From positions 372,001 through 436,000 of the forward strand of contig NZ_SWFM01000003.1 of the NCBI RefSeq assembly GCF_005144865.1: a stretch of DNA of 64,000 nucleotides, in the 5' to 3' direction. How positions within the stretch are numbered: the first letter of the stretch is position 1; each line of letters begins with the position of its first letter. Shown piece after piece: positions 1 through 8,316 of this stretch. The notes under the pieces were generated by a model that saw nothing but the letters and a program-made list of their open reading frames with translations, was not told the DNA's origin and searched no databases. The stretch comes from Guptibacillus hwajinpoensis (GTDB taxonomy: Bacteria; Bacillota; Bacilli; Bacillales; Guptibacillaceae). The translations under genes and the position numbers were made by a program.

Positions 1-1155
1 CTGATAACCCGTTAATACGGTAGCACCCTTAACAGTCGACCCCATTGCATATGCGTCACCAATGACTCCAAAAGTGCGGTCCTTTAATTTACCGTTGCTA
101 TATTCCTTACCTGCAAGGGAAAGGATTTCGCCAGTTTTTGGATTCATCATGACTACATAACCACGAGTAGCTCCATACTGTCTGGCATCACGCAACTCTT
201 CATCAAGAATCTTTTCTACTTCCTGTTGCAATTCAATATTCAGCGACAGAACAAGGTCATTTCCTCTCTTACCTTCAATCACTTCTGGCTCACCGATTGG
301 TTCTCCAGATTTATCAGTAACGTAAGTAAGCTTTTCTTTTTGTCCTTTTAAATATTCTTCATATTCTTTCTCAAGATAGCTAATGCCAACTTGGTCGTTT
401 CGTTCATAGTTTCTTAATCCATAGTAACTCAGTTCATCCCGTGGAATAGGCCCAACATTACCAAAGATTGTTTGAAGGGTGTCTCCATACGGATACTCTC
501 GTGTCGCATCAGCCTGAATTTCCACGCCTGGGAGCTCTCCAAGATTTTCACTAACCTTTGCAATTTCATCCTTAGTTAAACCAACTTTGATGGTTTGGGA
601 AGAAAGTGCATATCCACTATCCATCGCTCTTTTAATCGCTGCTACTTCCAATTCAGCTGGATTTTCTTTAATGGTGTTTAGATCTTCATCTGTAATGCGC
701 TCGATTTGAAGCTGATAAGCATCACTAGACTCCATTTCTTCCCATTCTTTTTCTGTTAATTTTGCTTTTGCCTCTTCAGGATTGACAATGATCCAATAAT
801 CTTTCAAGTCTCGATCAATCACATCGTCTGTATCTTTTTCAATATAGTCAGCTAATTTCTTTGCTAACTCTAATCGTTCAGCTTGTTTAGTATTTTGCGT
901 ACGAATATATGTAAGCGCGAATTCTGGATTATTATCAACAAGTACCCGTCCATATCGATCATACATTTTACCCCGTGGTGCAGTCGATTCTGCAGTAACA
1001 TTTTCTGTTTGTTCAGACACACGCTGGTATTCTTCACCATTCACGATTTGGATAACTCCTAATCGCAAAATCAACGTTGAGAACAATAGAAAAACGGATA
1101 GAAACAATATATTAAGCCGGAATGGAACATGGCTTTTCTTTTTATTATGTTTCAA
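1..1155 (-). CDS. pbpA: Class B penicillin-binding protein (PBP2/PbpA-like), C-terminal part outside the window
   Basis: Membrane-anchored peptidoglycan transpeptidase, seen here only as its first 385 codons. The start is TTG at 1155, preceded by GGAGGGGAG at good spacing. Residues 1-9 are basic, 10-30 form the single membrane anchor, and roughly 50-250 are the PBP dimerisation region (APRGKMYDRYGR, DRDLKDYW). The transpeptidase domain begins near 340, and the catalytic SxxK motif (STVK) places the active serine at residue 373, just before the window edge. The KTG and SxN motifs lie outside. The neighbour upstream is the MFS gene yqgE, as in B. subtilis, where pbpA encodes PBP2a for lateral wall synthesis during elongation and outgrowth. 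The class is clear; the paralogue name rests on synteny. Confidence 0.88.
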   Translation of the reverse strand, partial: MKHNKKKSHVPFRLNILFLSVFLLFSTLILRLGVIQIVNGEEYQRVSEQTENVTAESTAPRGKMYDRYGRVLVDNNPEFALTYIRTQNTKQAERLELAKKLADYIEKDTDDVIDRDLKDYWIIVNPEEAKAKLTEKEWEEMESSDAYQLQIERITDEDLNTIKENPAELEVAAIKRAMDSGYALSSQTIKVGLTKDEIAKVSENLGELPGVEIQADATREYPYGDTLQTIFGNVGPIPRDELSYYGLRNYERNDQVGISYLEKEYEEYLKGQKEKLTYVTDKSGEPIGEPEVIEGKRGNDLVLSLNIELQQEVEKILDEELRDARQYGATRGYVVMMNPKTGEILSLAGKEYSNGKLKDRTFGVIGDAYAMGSTVKGATVLTGYQ

Positions 1156-1180
1156 GATAAACTCCCCTCCAACACATATA

Positions 1181-1203
1181 GACACCTGTTCCAGACAGGT
1201 GTC
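1181..1203 (-). repeat. 9-bp inverted repeat between yqgE and pbpA
   Basis: Perfect arms GACACCTGT and ACAGGTGTC with a 5-nt loop, in the leader just upstream of the pbpA ribosome binding site. No U-run follows on the minus strand, so it is not a convincing terminator. It may be an RNA stability or attenuation element, or a protein-binding dyad. Confidence 0.6.
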
Positions 1204-1265
1204 CTTCTGTAATCTCTTCTCCTAACTATACTTACTGGTGTTCCAAAAGTAAAGGGACTAAGGAG

Positions 1266-2516
1266 CTATTGTAACACTTCAGGCGGCGATTCTGTTTTTG
1301 AAACTGGTTTGCTTTTGAGCTTTCTAATAAACACATAAATGAACGAGTGCCCTGCACCTACAATCAACAATAAAATGGGGATGCTTTCCGCATCGTTAAA
1401 TAAAGACACAGCAATTAGAAAAAGGATAATGGAAACAATTCTTCCCAAGTTGAGATATACCTCTCGAACGACAATATATTCAATTCGCATTTCAGCTGCA
1501 TTCCAAGCTTTCCCAATAACATCGTACGTTAACGAAATATATGGCACAAGAAGTAAAGGATAAGCAAGAGAAATACATATTCCATACACCAGCAGCTTCC
1601 CAAAAGTTAAATCAGATACGAGAAGAAAAACAGAGGCATAAAGTATGATTCCCCCATATAATATTGCTTTTTTTCTAAAGCGTGGTTTAATCAATCGTGT
1701 TGCCAAGTAATACGCAAGAAAGGCAACTGCTGAATTTACAAGTCCGAACGTTCCGATAGCGAGTTCACTTTCAGTTGTGATAAAGACAAGCACGACAATA
1801 ATGAAAATAAATGTTCCTTCTCTAATTCCCTGAAAGAAGTGAGCATGCAATATGTTTAACCAATCTGAATTCGCTTTCCTTTCTTGAAAGACCCGTCTGA
1901 ATGAAAATGTGCCTTTTGCAGAACGTCTTTCCAAGAAGAAACTTAAGATTACTGCTGCAAAAAACAAAGCAAGTGAAACTCCGAAAATCACTTTATAACC
2001 TGTAAATGCTTCAAGACTTGAAATAACAAATCCTGCGAAAATCGGTCCAATCATCCCTGCAAAGGATGTAAGTAGTCCTAGAAACCCGTTAAAAAAATCT
2101 CTTGTCTCTGGCTCTGTAATCTCAAATGTTAACACATTAAAAGCTAGCCAATAAAATCCAAAACCAATGCCAAGTAATGCACCTAGTAAGATGAGTAAGT
2201 GACTTGCATTCTGACCGAGAGCTAGTACCGTAATATAGAAAAGCGCAAGAAATATTACGCCTATCCTTAATACAATTACCCTGTCCATTTTTTTTGCCCA
2301 CCTACCAGCCAATATAAAGGTCAAGGGCTGACTTATGACAACTGCAAGATTATAAATACCAATATCGGTAAATTCACCGGACTGTTTCCACAGGTATACA
2401 TTTACAAACGTATTTGAGAGCGCGATGCTCAATGCATATAATCCACCGATTGTAAGCAATAATAACAAGTCTTTTGTTACTTCTATATCACCAATCATGT
2501 GTTTAATGACTTTCAT
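1266..2516 (-). CDS. yqgE: MFS transporter, YqgE-like
   Basis: Integral membrane transporter of the major facilitator superfamily, 416 residues with about 12 hydrophobic segments. A loop between segments 2 and 3 (GRWAKKMDR) resembles MFS motif A. The start chosen is ATG at 2516 because GGGGAG lies 6 nt upstream; the ATG 21 nt earlier would place this ribosome site inside the coding region. The gene sits between sodA and pbpA, as yqgE does in B. subtilis. Substrate unknown. A 110-nt spacer with an inverted repeat separates it from pbpA, so co-transcription is possible. Confidence 0.85.
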   Translation of the reverse strand: MKVIKHMIGDIEVTKDLLLLLTIGGLYALSIALSNTFVNVYLWKQSGEFTDIGIYNLAVVISQPLTFILAGRWAKKMDRVIVLRIGVIFLALFYITVLALGQNASHLLILLGALLGIGFGFYWLAFNVLTFEITEPETRDFFNGFLGLLTSFAGMIGPIFAGFVISSLEAFTGYKVIFGVSLALFFAAVILSFFLERRSAKGTFSFRRVFQERKANSDWLNILHAHFFQGIREGTFIFIIVVLVFITTESELAIGTFGLVNSAVAFLAYYLATRLIKPRFRKKAILYGGIILYASVFLLVSDLTFGKLLVYGICISLAYPLLLVPYISLTYDVIGKAWNAAEMRIEYIVVREVYLNLGRIVSIILFLIAVSLFNDAESIPILLLIVGAGHSFIYVFIRKLKSKPVSKTESPPEVLQ

Positions 2517-2617
2517 AACAAACTCCCCTTTTTTCATCCACCCTTATTTTGTATTAATTCCGGCTCGTTATGCGGATGTTTCAAAAAGGATAAACTGTTT
2601 TTGAAAGGGGATATGAT

Positions 2618-2908
2618 ATGTTCTGCTTTATACATCAACACAAATCAATCATTCCTGAAGTTAGAAATCAATTTCTTATAAGGTTGGAAGAAGCACTTAA
2701 TCAACTTAACCGCCCTTATGGATTTCATAAAAATCACTATACAATAATCATCAATAAAGGAATGGATGAACTTACTATTACCATGTCGGAAAGACAAATT
2801 CTTATATTTAGTAATTACGACTTTGAAGACGGTTCAACTATTACAGATCTCGTCATTGAAAAGGCAATGGATATTTTTGGTTCGATCTCCGTTCGTATTG
2901 AATACTAA
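2618..2908 (+). CDS. Hypothetical 96-aa protein
   Basis: I do not recognise this gene. It reads away from yqgE and towards sodA, and starts at ATG with AAAGGGG placed 7 nt upstream, which supports translation. The product has no signal peptide or membrane segment. It starts with a Cys/His-containing stretch (MFCFIHQHK), followed by a charged amphipathic helix, and ends in alternating hydrophobic residues suggestive of a small alpha/beta fold. No gene at this place is part of the B. subtilis order I recall. Confidence 0.65.
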   Translation: MFCFIHQHKSIIPEVRNQFLIRLEEALNQLNRPYGFHKNHYTIIINKGMDELTITMSERQILIFSNYDFEDGSTITDLVIEKAMDIFGSISVRIEY

Positions 2909-2937
2909 AAACCCCGACAACAGAGTTGTCGGGGTTA
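2906..2937 (-). terminator. Rho-independent terminator of sodA
   Basis: Stem AACCCCGACAA / TTGTCGGGGTT with a 5-nt loop. On the minus strand it is followed by a T run, so it terminates sodA. The hypothetical gene converges on it but has no T run on its own side. Confidence 0.9.
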
Positions 2938-2952
2938 ACCAAATAGCTTTTA

Positions 2953-3564
2953 TTATTTAGCTGCTTCGTAACGCTTAGCAACTTCATCCCAGTTTACAAC
3001 ATTCCAGAATGCGCTGATGTAATCAGGACGCTTGTTTTGATACTTAAGATAATAAGCATGCTCCCAAACATCAAGACCTAGAATAGGAGTAACACCTTCC
3101 ATTACAGGTGTATCCTGGTTAGGTGTGCTTGTTACTTCAAGTTCTCCGCCTTTAACTACAAGCCATGCCCAGCCTGAGCCGAAACGTCCTGCAGCAGCGT
3201 TAGCGAAATCTTCTTTAAAGCTTTCAAAGCTACCGAATTTCTTTTTGATTGCTTCACTTAGGTCACCAGATGGCTCTCCGCCGCCATTAGGGCTTAGAAG
3301 TTGCCAGAAAAGTGAGTGGTTAGCATGACCACCGCCATTGTTTCGAACAGCAGTACGGATGCCTTCAGGTAGAGCATCAAGGTTACCAAGAAGATCTTCA
3401 AGGCTCTTAGATGCGTGGTCTTCGTGACCCTCTAGTGCACCATTCAATTTTGTTACATATGCGTTATGATGCTTGTCGTGGTGGATCTTCATTGTTTCTT
3501 CGTCAATATGTGGTTCTAGTGCGTTGTAATCGTAAGGTAGTTCTGGTAGTTCAAATTTAGCCAT
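2953..3564 (-). CDS. sodA: Manganese superoxide dismutase
   Basis: Cytoplasmic enzyme that dismutates superoxide to oxygen and hydrogen peroxide. At 203 residues it has the usual family length. Metal ligands are visible as His28 (IHHDKHH), His83 (GGGHANHS), Asp165 and His169 (DVWEHAYY). Gly78-Gly79 with Gln150 (NQDTP) is the pattern of Mn-type rather than Fe-type enzymes. GGAGGAG precedes the ATG. A sigma-A promoter and a leader hairpin lie upstream and a strong terminator downstream, so it is probably monocistronic. Its place next to yqgE and yqgC matches B. subtilis. Confidence 0.97.
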   Translation of the reverse strand: MAKFELPELPYDYNALEPHIDEETMKIHHDKHHNAYVTKLNGALEGHEDHASKSLEDLLGNLDALPEGIRTAVRNNGGGHANHSLFWQLLSPNGGGEPSGDLSEAIKKKFGSFESFKEDFANAAAGRFGSGWAWLVVKGGELEVTSTPNQDTPVMEGVTPILGLDVWEHAYYLKYQNKRPDYISAFWNVVNWDEVAKRYEAAK

Positions 3565-3604
3565 TGTGAATCTCCTCCTTAAAATAATATGTAACTTGCT
3601 GTCA

Positions 3605-3676
3605 CGACGGGAAGCCCGTCACATGGACATGATAACGTCACAAGTTTACAGTAGCAGATTTGTCATGCGTTTTCAA
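3605..3676 (-). promoter_or_regulatory. sodA promoter and leader hairpin
   Basis: On the minus strand TTGAAA (3671-3676) and an extended -10, TGc-TACTGT (3648-3653), are 17 bp apart. The transcribed leader contains the small hairpin GACGGG-CTT-CCCGTC near 3607-3621 before the ribosome binding site. Prediction from consensus only. Confidence 0.5.
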
Positions 3677-3757
3677 ATAATAAACATTTGAATCTCCATA
3701 ACACATATAGATTTTCCCCGCTAAATTTAAAATTAAACATTCCATTATAAAATTGCA

Positions 3758-3786
3758 ACAAAAAAACTCGCCATAACTGACGAGTG
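3758..3786 (-). terminator. Terminator of the tRNA operon
   Basis: Minus strand stem ACTCGTC / GGCGAGT followed by seven T, directly downstream of tRNA-Phe. Confidence 0.88.
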
Positions 3787-3800
3787 GGATCTTTATTAAG

Positions 3801-3876
3801 TGGTGGCTCCGGACGGAATCGAACCGCCGACACGTGGATTTTCAGTCCACTGCTCTACCGACTGAGCTACAGAGCC
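3801..3876 (-). tRNA. tRNA-Phe (GAA)
   Basis: 76 nt with encoded CCA. The acceptor stem starts GGCTCTG, and the anticodon loop reads CTGAAAA with anticodon GAA. Last gene of the tRNA operon, followed by its terminator. Confidence 0.97.
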
Positions 3877-4079
3877 GAGGAATGTATAACGTGTAATTGC
3901 TGTATGTACTTATACTTTAAAAACAATAAGTTAATCTCTACACAATAAAATCAGTATTTATATATTGTACATTTACGTTTGAGGGAAATAGCACATAGAT
4001 ATGAGTTTAGGTTGCCCCTAAAGGGACTCCGAATTAAATTTAAACGTAGAAACTTATTCCACGTAGTGAAAATTTGGTT

Positions 4080-4144
<65 letters not shown>

Positions 4145-4158
<14 letters not shown>

Positions 4159-4351
4159 ACGATATGAATAAATATATGCTGTGCCTGCTTCATTATGCAG
4201 CGCACTGTTTCTTCCTCTACAAGGTTATGCTCCGATGCGTATCCGTCGAAACAACTCGTTGCTGTTTCAATGATGTAACGCTCGTTGCTCCACCCCGCGA
4301 CGATATGAATAAATATATGCTGTGCCTGTTTCATTATACAGTGTACTGTTT
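4145..4351 (-). repeat. Partial duplication of tRNA-fMet leader and 5' end
   Basis: The 66-nt segment 4145-4210 recurs at 4286-4351 with only four differences, all transitions. Each copy holds the first 14 nt of tRNA-fMet plus 52 nt of leader. The distal copy is followed by 75 nt that do not fold as a tRNA, so it is a relic of a second initiator tRNA gene or of a tandem duplication with later loss. Each leader copy contains a -10-like box (CATAAT in one, TATAAT in the other). Confidence 0.85.
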
Positions 4352-4371
4352 TTAACTTTGAAAGTTAAAAA
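4349..4371. repeat. AT-rich perfect palindrome after tRNA-Ser
   Basis: Two 11-nt arms, TTTTTAACTTT and its complement, around one base, directly abutting the CCA end of tRNA-Ser. It could be a processing structure. It is too AT-rich for a confident terminator. Confidence 0.6.
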
Positions 4372-4464
4372 TGGAGGAGGAAGAGGGATTCGAACCCCCG
4401 CGGGCGATTAAGCCCCTGTCGGTTTTCAAGACCGATCCCTTCAGCCAGACTTGGGTATTCCTCC
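4372..4464 (-). tRNA. tRNA-Ser (TGA)
   Basis: 93-nt class II tRNA with a long variable arm, anticodon loop CTTGAAA (TGA), and acceptor GGAGGAA / TTCCTCC. The base before the encoded CCA is T, whereas serine tRNAs usually have G at position 73. Confidence 0.96.
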
Positions 4465-4474
4465 GATATTCATT

Positions 4475-4551
4475 TGGTGGACCCTGCAGGACTCGAACCT
4501 GCGACCGGACGGTTATGAGCCGTCAGCTCTAACCAGCTGAGCTAAGGGTCC
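4475..4551 (-). tRNA. tRNA-Ile2 (CAT, lysidine-modified)
   Basis: 77 nt with CCA, anticodon CAT. The body (acceptor GGACCCT, anticodon stem GACGG/CCGTC) resembles the Bacillus tRNA-Ile that reads AUA after TilS converts C34 to lysidine. It does not resemble the elongator Met tRNA found separately at 4665-4741. Confidence 0.85.
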
Positions 4552-4564
4552 TTATGTAATAAAG

Positions 4565-4640
4565 TGGGGCGGCTGATGGGAATTGAACCCACGAATGCCG
4601 GAATCACAATCCGGTGCGTTAACCACTTCGCCACAACCGC
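4565..4640 (-). tRNA. tRNA-His (GTG)
   Basis: Anticodon GTG, acceptor GCGGTTG / CAGCCGC. The identity base G(-1) is encoded at 4641 and faces C73. Confidence 0.96.
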
Positions 4641-4664
4641 CACTGTGTGTCGTATGAAAATAAA

Positions 4665-4741
4665 TGGTAGCGGCGGAGGGGATCGAACCCCCGACCTCAC
4701 GGGTATGAACCGTACGCTCTAGCCAGCTGAGCTACACCGCC
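4665..4741 (-). tRNA. Elongator tRNA-Met (CAT)
   Basis: 77 nt with CCA, anticodon CAT. The fully paired acceptor GGCGGTG / CGCCGCT-type end excludes an initiator. Confidence 0.94.
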
Positions 4742-4744
4742 ATA

Positions 4745-4819
4745 TGGCTCCACAGGTAGGATTCGAACCTACGACCGATCGGTTAACAGCCGATAGCTCT
4801 ACCACTGAGCTACTGTGGA
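4745..4819 (-). tRNA. tRNA-Asn (GTT)
   Basis: 75 nt with CCA, anticodon GTT, acceptor TCCACAG / CTGTGGA. First gene of the operon, only 3 nt from tRNA-Met. Confidence 0.97.
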
Positions 4820-4841
4820 ATATTTCTTAACGACAAGAACT

Positions 4842-4871
4842 AATATACCATACCAGGAATTAAAGCGTCAA
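4842..4871 (-). promoter_or_regulatory. Sigma-A promoter of the tRNA operon
   Basis: Minus strand TTGACG (4866-4871), 18-bp spacer, TATATT (4842-4847), about 20 bp upstream of tRNA-Asn. Confidence 0.65.
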
Positions 4872-4958
4872 TAACTTATTTGAAATTTATTTCGCTCACC
4901 CAAAATTAATTCTGAAAACACTATACCATTCTTTCTTTTACTCATCAAGAACTCCAAG

Positions 4959-5441
4959 TTATATTACATATATCAAGAAGACAATCACCATGATTGCTTG
5001 AAGCACACCTTTCATTAATGCTCCTCCTAGAAATCCAAGAAGTGATCCTACTCCAACTTGAACAGATTCTTTAAACGGCTTACGGTGAATAACTAATTCT
5101 GCTCCTACAGCTCCTATAAATGGTCCCAGTAGGATTCCAACAAACGGAATGATAAAGGGTCCAATTAATAACCCAATTGTACTTCCCCATATTGCTGCTT
5201 TTGAACCTCCGTATTTCTTTACTCCGAATAAGTTACTTGCATAATCTGCTACGAACAATAAAACAGTAAGCAGAATCTGAATAATCCAGAAATCAATCGT
5301 CATAGGGACAAATTCAAAAAACACACCGTACAAAACAAACCCTATATATACAAATAGCACAGCAGGTATAATGGGATAAATTAATCCCACGAAAGCTACT
5401 ACAAAAGCAACACTAATTACTGACCAAAATAAAATTTCCAT
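4959..5441 (-). CDS. yqgC: DUF456 membrane protein YqgC
   Basis: A 160-residue membrane protein of the DUF456 family, the same length as B. subtilis YqgC as I recall it. The sequence is dominated by hydrophobic, glycine-rich segments (IGLLIGPFIIPFVGILLG) typical of the family. I chose the ATG at 5441 because GAGGGGGTG is 5-6 nt upstream; the longer reading frame absorbs this ribosome site. Function unknown. It lies between the tRNA operon promoter and the phosphate cotransporter, in the same sodA-yqgC-yqgB neighbourhood as in B. subtilis. Confidence 0.85.
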   Translation of the reverse strand: MEILFWSVISVAFVVAFVGLIYPIIPAVLFVYIGFVLYGVFFEFVPMTIDFWIIQILLTVLLFVADYASNLFGVKKYGGSKAAIWGSTIGLLIGPFIIPFVGILLGPFIGAVGAELVIHRKPFKESVQVGVGSLLGFLGGALMKGVLQAIMVIVFLIYVI

Positions 5442-5513
5442 ATTTTCACCCCCTCTTCCTTCTATTATATACACACAGTTTTTTTACCTTCTATAAAAAT
5501 CAGCTAAAGACCA

Positions 5514-5548
5514 TAAAAAAATGGAAGTAGGGAATTCCCTACTTCCAT
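5514..5548 (-). terminator. Terminator of the Na/Pi cotransporter gene
   Basis: Perfect palindrome GGAAGTAGGGAATTCCCTACTTCC (as two 12-nt arms) followed on the minus strand by a run of T. Confidence 0.9.
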
Positions 5549-5558
5549 CTACGAATCT

Positions 5559-7190
5559 TTATTCTTCGCCAATAACAGCTTCCGCAATATTAACAGCGTG
5601 ATCACCAATTCGTTCTAAGTTACTGATGATGTCGACAAATACGATTCCTGCGCTTCCAGTACATTCGCCTTCATTTAATCGAAGAATATGTTGTTTGCGT
5701 AGGGTTCTTTCCATTTTGTCAATTTTATCTTCGAGTTTAACGACTTCCTGTGCCTTTTCGACATCCCACTTATCAAGTGAATCAAAGGCTTCTTGAAGAG
5801 CCGAAAGTGTAAGGTTAAACATAGTATCTAAGTCGTTCATTGCTAATTCAGTCATTTTGACTTTGTTACTAATTTGATAATCAACGAGTTCTACAATGTT
5901 TTCCATGTGATCACCAATTCGCTCAATATCACGAACAGAGTCCATCAACATGCCATGTCTAGTCGATTCATCCCCAGAAAGAGATGTAGCAGACAACTGA
6001 ATAAGGTAGTCTGTAATCTTATTATCCAGGTTGTTGATTGCTTCTTCATATTGAACTGTTTTCTCAGCACTCTTCTGACTTCTAGAAGTTAAATAGTTAG
6101 ACGCTTCTTTAACGCCTTTATACGCAAATTCACTCATACGAATTACTTCTTCTTTAGCCTGTCCAAGTGCTACTGAAGGAGAACGCTCAATAAATACTGG
6201 ATCAAGGTGCTTAGGTTTGTATTCAATTTCTGAATCTTCACCAGGAATGATCTTGGTCACAAGAATTGCAAGTCCAGCTATAAATGGAAACTGAATTACT
6301 GTATTTGTGATATTAAAAATTCCGTGTCCGAAAGCAATCGTCATCTCTGGGTTTAAATTTAACGAATCCCTAAGGTACTCGATAAACGGTGTGTAAGCGA
6401 ATAAGAAAATTAAGAAGATCGCTGTACCAATTAAGTTAAAAATAACGTGAGTAAGAGCGGTACGTCTTGCTGCTACAGATGCGCCAATAGATGCTAGCAC
6501 TGCCGTAATTGTTGTCCCGATATTGTCACCGAACAGAACTGGCAATGCAGCCTGAAGGTCGAGGGCGTTTTGAGAGTAAAGCCCTTGTAGCACACCAATT
6601 GTTGCGCTTGAACTTTGAACAATTACAGTAAATACAGTACCAATAACAACACCCAATATTGGGTTTGAGCTCATACTTACAGTAAGCTCCTGGAACGCTT
6701 CCAGACTGCGTAGTGGTTTCATACCCGAACTCATAAGTTCAAGCCCAAAGAATAATGCTCCGAAACCAAATACGATTTGGCCTACGTAATTAATTTTCTT
6801 CTTCTTAAAGAAGAAAATCAATAAAGAACCTACAGCAATAATCGGAAGTGCGTAGTCTTTAATAGGAAAACCTATTATAAAAGCGGTAACGGTCGTTCCG
6901 ATATTCGCTCCCATTACCACACCAATAGCTTGTTTTAACGTCATGAACCCTGCGTTAACAAGTCCAACGGTTAAAACTGTTGTTCCTGAACTACTTTGAA
7001 TCAGAATCGTTACAATAATACCAGCGAGAACACCCATAAACGGATTTGTTGTAAACCGATCAAGAATGTCTCTTAAGCGATCGCCAGCTGATCGTTGAAG
7101 GCCATCTCCCATATACTTAAGTCCAAACAGGAATATACCTAGACCTCCCACAAACTGAAAGATCATCTCCTGAACGTTGAGTTCCATCAT
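5559..7190 (-). CDS. Na/phosphate cotransporter family protein with C-terminal PhoU-like domain
   Basis: A 543-residue membrane protein of the NptA/SLC34-related family. Residues about 1-320 contain two inverted Na/Pi cotransporter repeats, each with the signature QSSS (IQSSSGTT near 65, VQSSSATI near 190). Residues about 340-540 are a charged PhoU-like helical domain (RIGDHMEN and ERIGDHAVN repeats). It probably imports phosphate with sodium, with the PhoU part regulating transport. The reading frame opens at a GTG, but ATG at 7190 fits the AAGGGG ribosome site better; a second ATG follows directly. It is inserted between yqgC and yqgB, where B. subtilis has no such gene. A second family member without the PhoU part is at 53444. 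Confidence 0.9.
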   Translation of the reverse strand: MMELNVQEMIFQFVGGLGIFLFGLKYMGDGLQRSAGDRLRDILDRFTTNPFMGVLAGIIVTILIQSSSGTTVLTVGLVNAGFMTLKQAIGVVMGANIGTTVTAFIIGFPIKDYALPIIAVGSLLIFFFKKKKINYVGQIVFGFGALFFGLELMSSGMKPLRSLEAFQELTVSMSSNPILGVVIGTVFTVIVQSSSATIGVLQGLYSQNALDLQAALPVLFGDNIGTTITAVLASIGASVAARRTALTHVIFNLIGTAIFLIFLFAYTPFIEYLRDSLNLNPEMTIAFGHGIFNITNTVIQFPFIAGLAILVTKIIPGEDSEIEYKPKHLDPVFIERSPSVALGQAKEEVIRMSEFAYKGVKEASNYLTSRSQKSAEKTVQYEEAINNLDNKITDYLIQLSATSLSGDESTRHGMLMDSVRDIERIGDHMENIVELVDYQISNKVKMTELAMNDLDTMFNLTLSALQEAFDSLDKWDVEKAQEVVKLEDKIDKMERTLRKQHILRLNEGECTGSAGIVFVDIISNLERIGDHAVNIAEAVIGEE

Positions 7191-7383
7191 TTCAACCCCT
7201 TGCACCTAGATTTATTTTTTCGACAATACTCAACAAAGTCCCTTGTCTATTATCTACATCGATACCCCCTTTGTAAAGAGTTAATATAGATTTGTAAATA
7301 TATTATTGATATATCAAAATTGTTTCAGAAAAGTTTCAACAACCTTATTGTTCCCATCCGTCAATTTAAGCTAAACTGGTTTT

Positions 7384-7399
7384 GGAGGGTAGACCCTCC
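7384..7399. repeat. Small hairpin with buried Shine-Dalgarno-like sequence upstream of yqgB
   Basis: GGAGGGT-AG-ACCCTCC. The GGAGG inside the stem is not the ribosome site used by yqgB, which has its own GGAGAGGAG 12 nt further on. Confidence 0.45.
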
Positions 7400-7420
7400 A
7401 GATGGAGAGGAGATTATGAT

Positions 7421-8218
7421 TTGAACATTTTTAAACAACTCTATTTCAGTTTATATTCACCAAAAATGATGGCTCGCTTTCGTTTCCAAAAGCTTGGAAA
7501 GCCTATTCTTTATGTCTTTCTGCTTATGCTACTTACTTCTGTTCCTGTCGGGATTATCACGGCTGTTTCGTTTACAAATGCCTATGATGAGCTTAAAACG
7601 CACATGACAGATGTACCTGAATTTACATTGGAAGATGGGAAGCTAACATCTGATCAATCAGAACCGCTCGTACGAAATAATGATGGGCAAACTTTTATAT
7701 TCGATGCGACTGGAGAAACTAAACCTGATGACGTTATAGAATATAAATCAGCCATCGCCTTTTTAGAAGATCGAATTATAGTAAATGATGCTGGTACAAA
7801 TCAGGAGTTTGATTATAGTAATTTCAGTACGATGACACTTACCAAACAGGATGTGAGTGAACTTTCTCAAAACCTTGATAGTCTGCTGCCAATTTTTATT
7901 CCATTACTTATTTTTGTGGTCTATTTATTTCAAACTGGCCTTAAGTTTATTGGCATTACGGTTCTTGCCACAATCGGTTTACTATTGAGAAGTATCTCCA
8001 AACGTAAAGTTTCTTATAAACAACTATGGGTACTCTCTGTTTATGCGGTTACAATTCCAACTCTATTTTTTGCTATCATGGCAACTTTAAAAACTACAGT
8101 ACCATTAGGATTCTTGCTATACTGGTTTGTAGCAATCGCGCTTCTATACTTAACGATTAAAGAAATACCGCTCCCGAAAAAGCGTGTAACAAATGAGCGA
8201 ACTGAGGAATTGAAATAA
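7421..8218 (+). CDS. yqgB: DUF1189 membrane protein YqgB
   Basis: A 265-residue DUF1189 protein of unknown function. The TTG start at 7421 sits 7 nt after GGAGAGGAG and gives the family N-terminus MNIFKQLYFSLYSPK; the longer frame would translate through the ribosome site. Membrane segments lie near residues 25-50 and, as a cluster of four, in the C-terminal half from about 150. An extracellular or cytosolic loop rich in Asp/Thr (about 55-145) lies between. It is divergent from the cotransporter gene and is followed by the SAM riboswitch operon. Confidence 0.85.
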   Translation: MNIFKQLYFSLYSPKMMARFRFQKLGKPILYVFLLMLLTSVPVGIITAVSFTNAYDELKTHMTDVPEFTLEDGKLTSDQSEPLVRNNDGQTFIFDATGETKPDDVIEYKSAIAFLEDRIIVNDAGTNQEFDYSNFSTMTLTKQDVSELSQNLDSLLPIFIPLLIFVVYLFQTGLKFIGITVLATIGLLLRSISKRKVSYKQLWVLSVYAVTIPTLFFAIMATLKTTVPLGFLLYWFVAIALLYLTIKEIPLPKKRVTNERTEELK

Positions 8219-8247
8219 AGTAAATTTCAGATTATTTACAAAAAAAC

Positions 8248-8276
8248 TTGCAATTCATTTTCACATCATGTAGATT
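8248..8276 (+). promoter_or_regulatory. Sigma-A promoter of the methionine operon
   Basis: TTGCAA (8248-8253), 17-bp spacer, TAGATT (8271-8276), some 40 bp before the riboswitch. Confidence 0.55.
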
Positions 8277-8316
8277 AATGAACAAGAATTATTACAACAA
8301 CTTCATATCATTTTTA

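Noticed and set aside
4286..4299. Second tRNA-fMet gene
   Set aside because: Only the first 14 nt match; the following bases cannot form D, anticodon and T arms.
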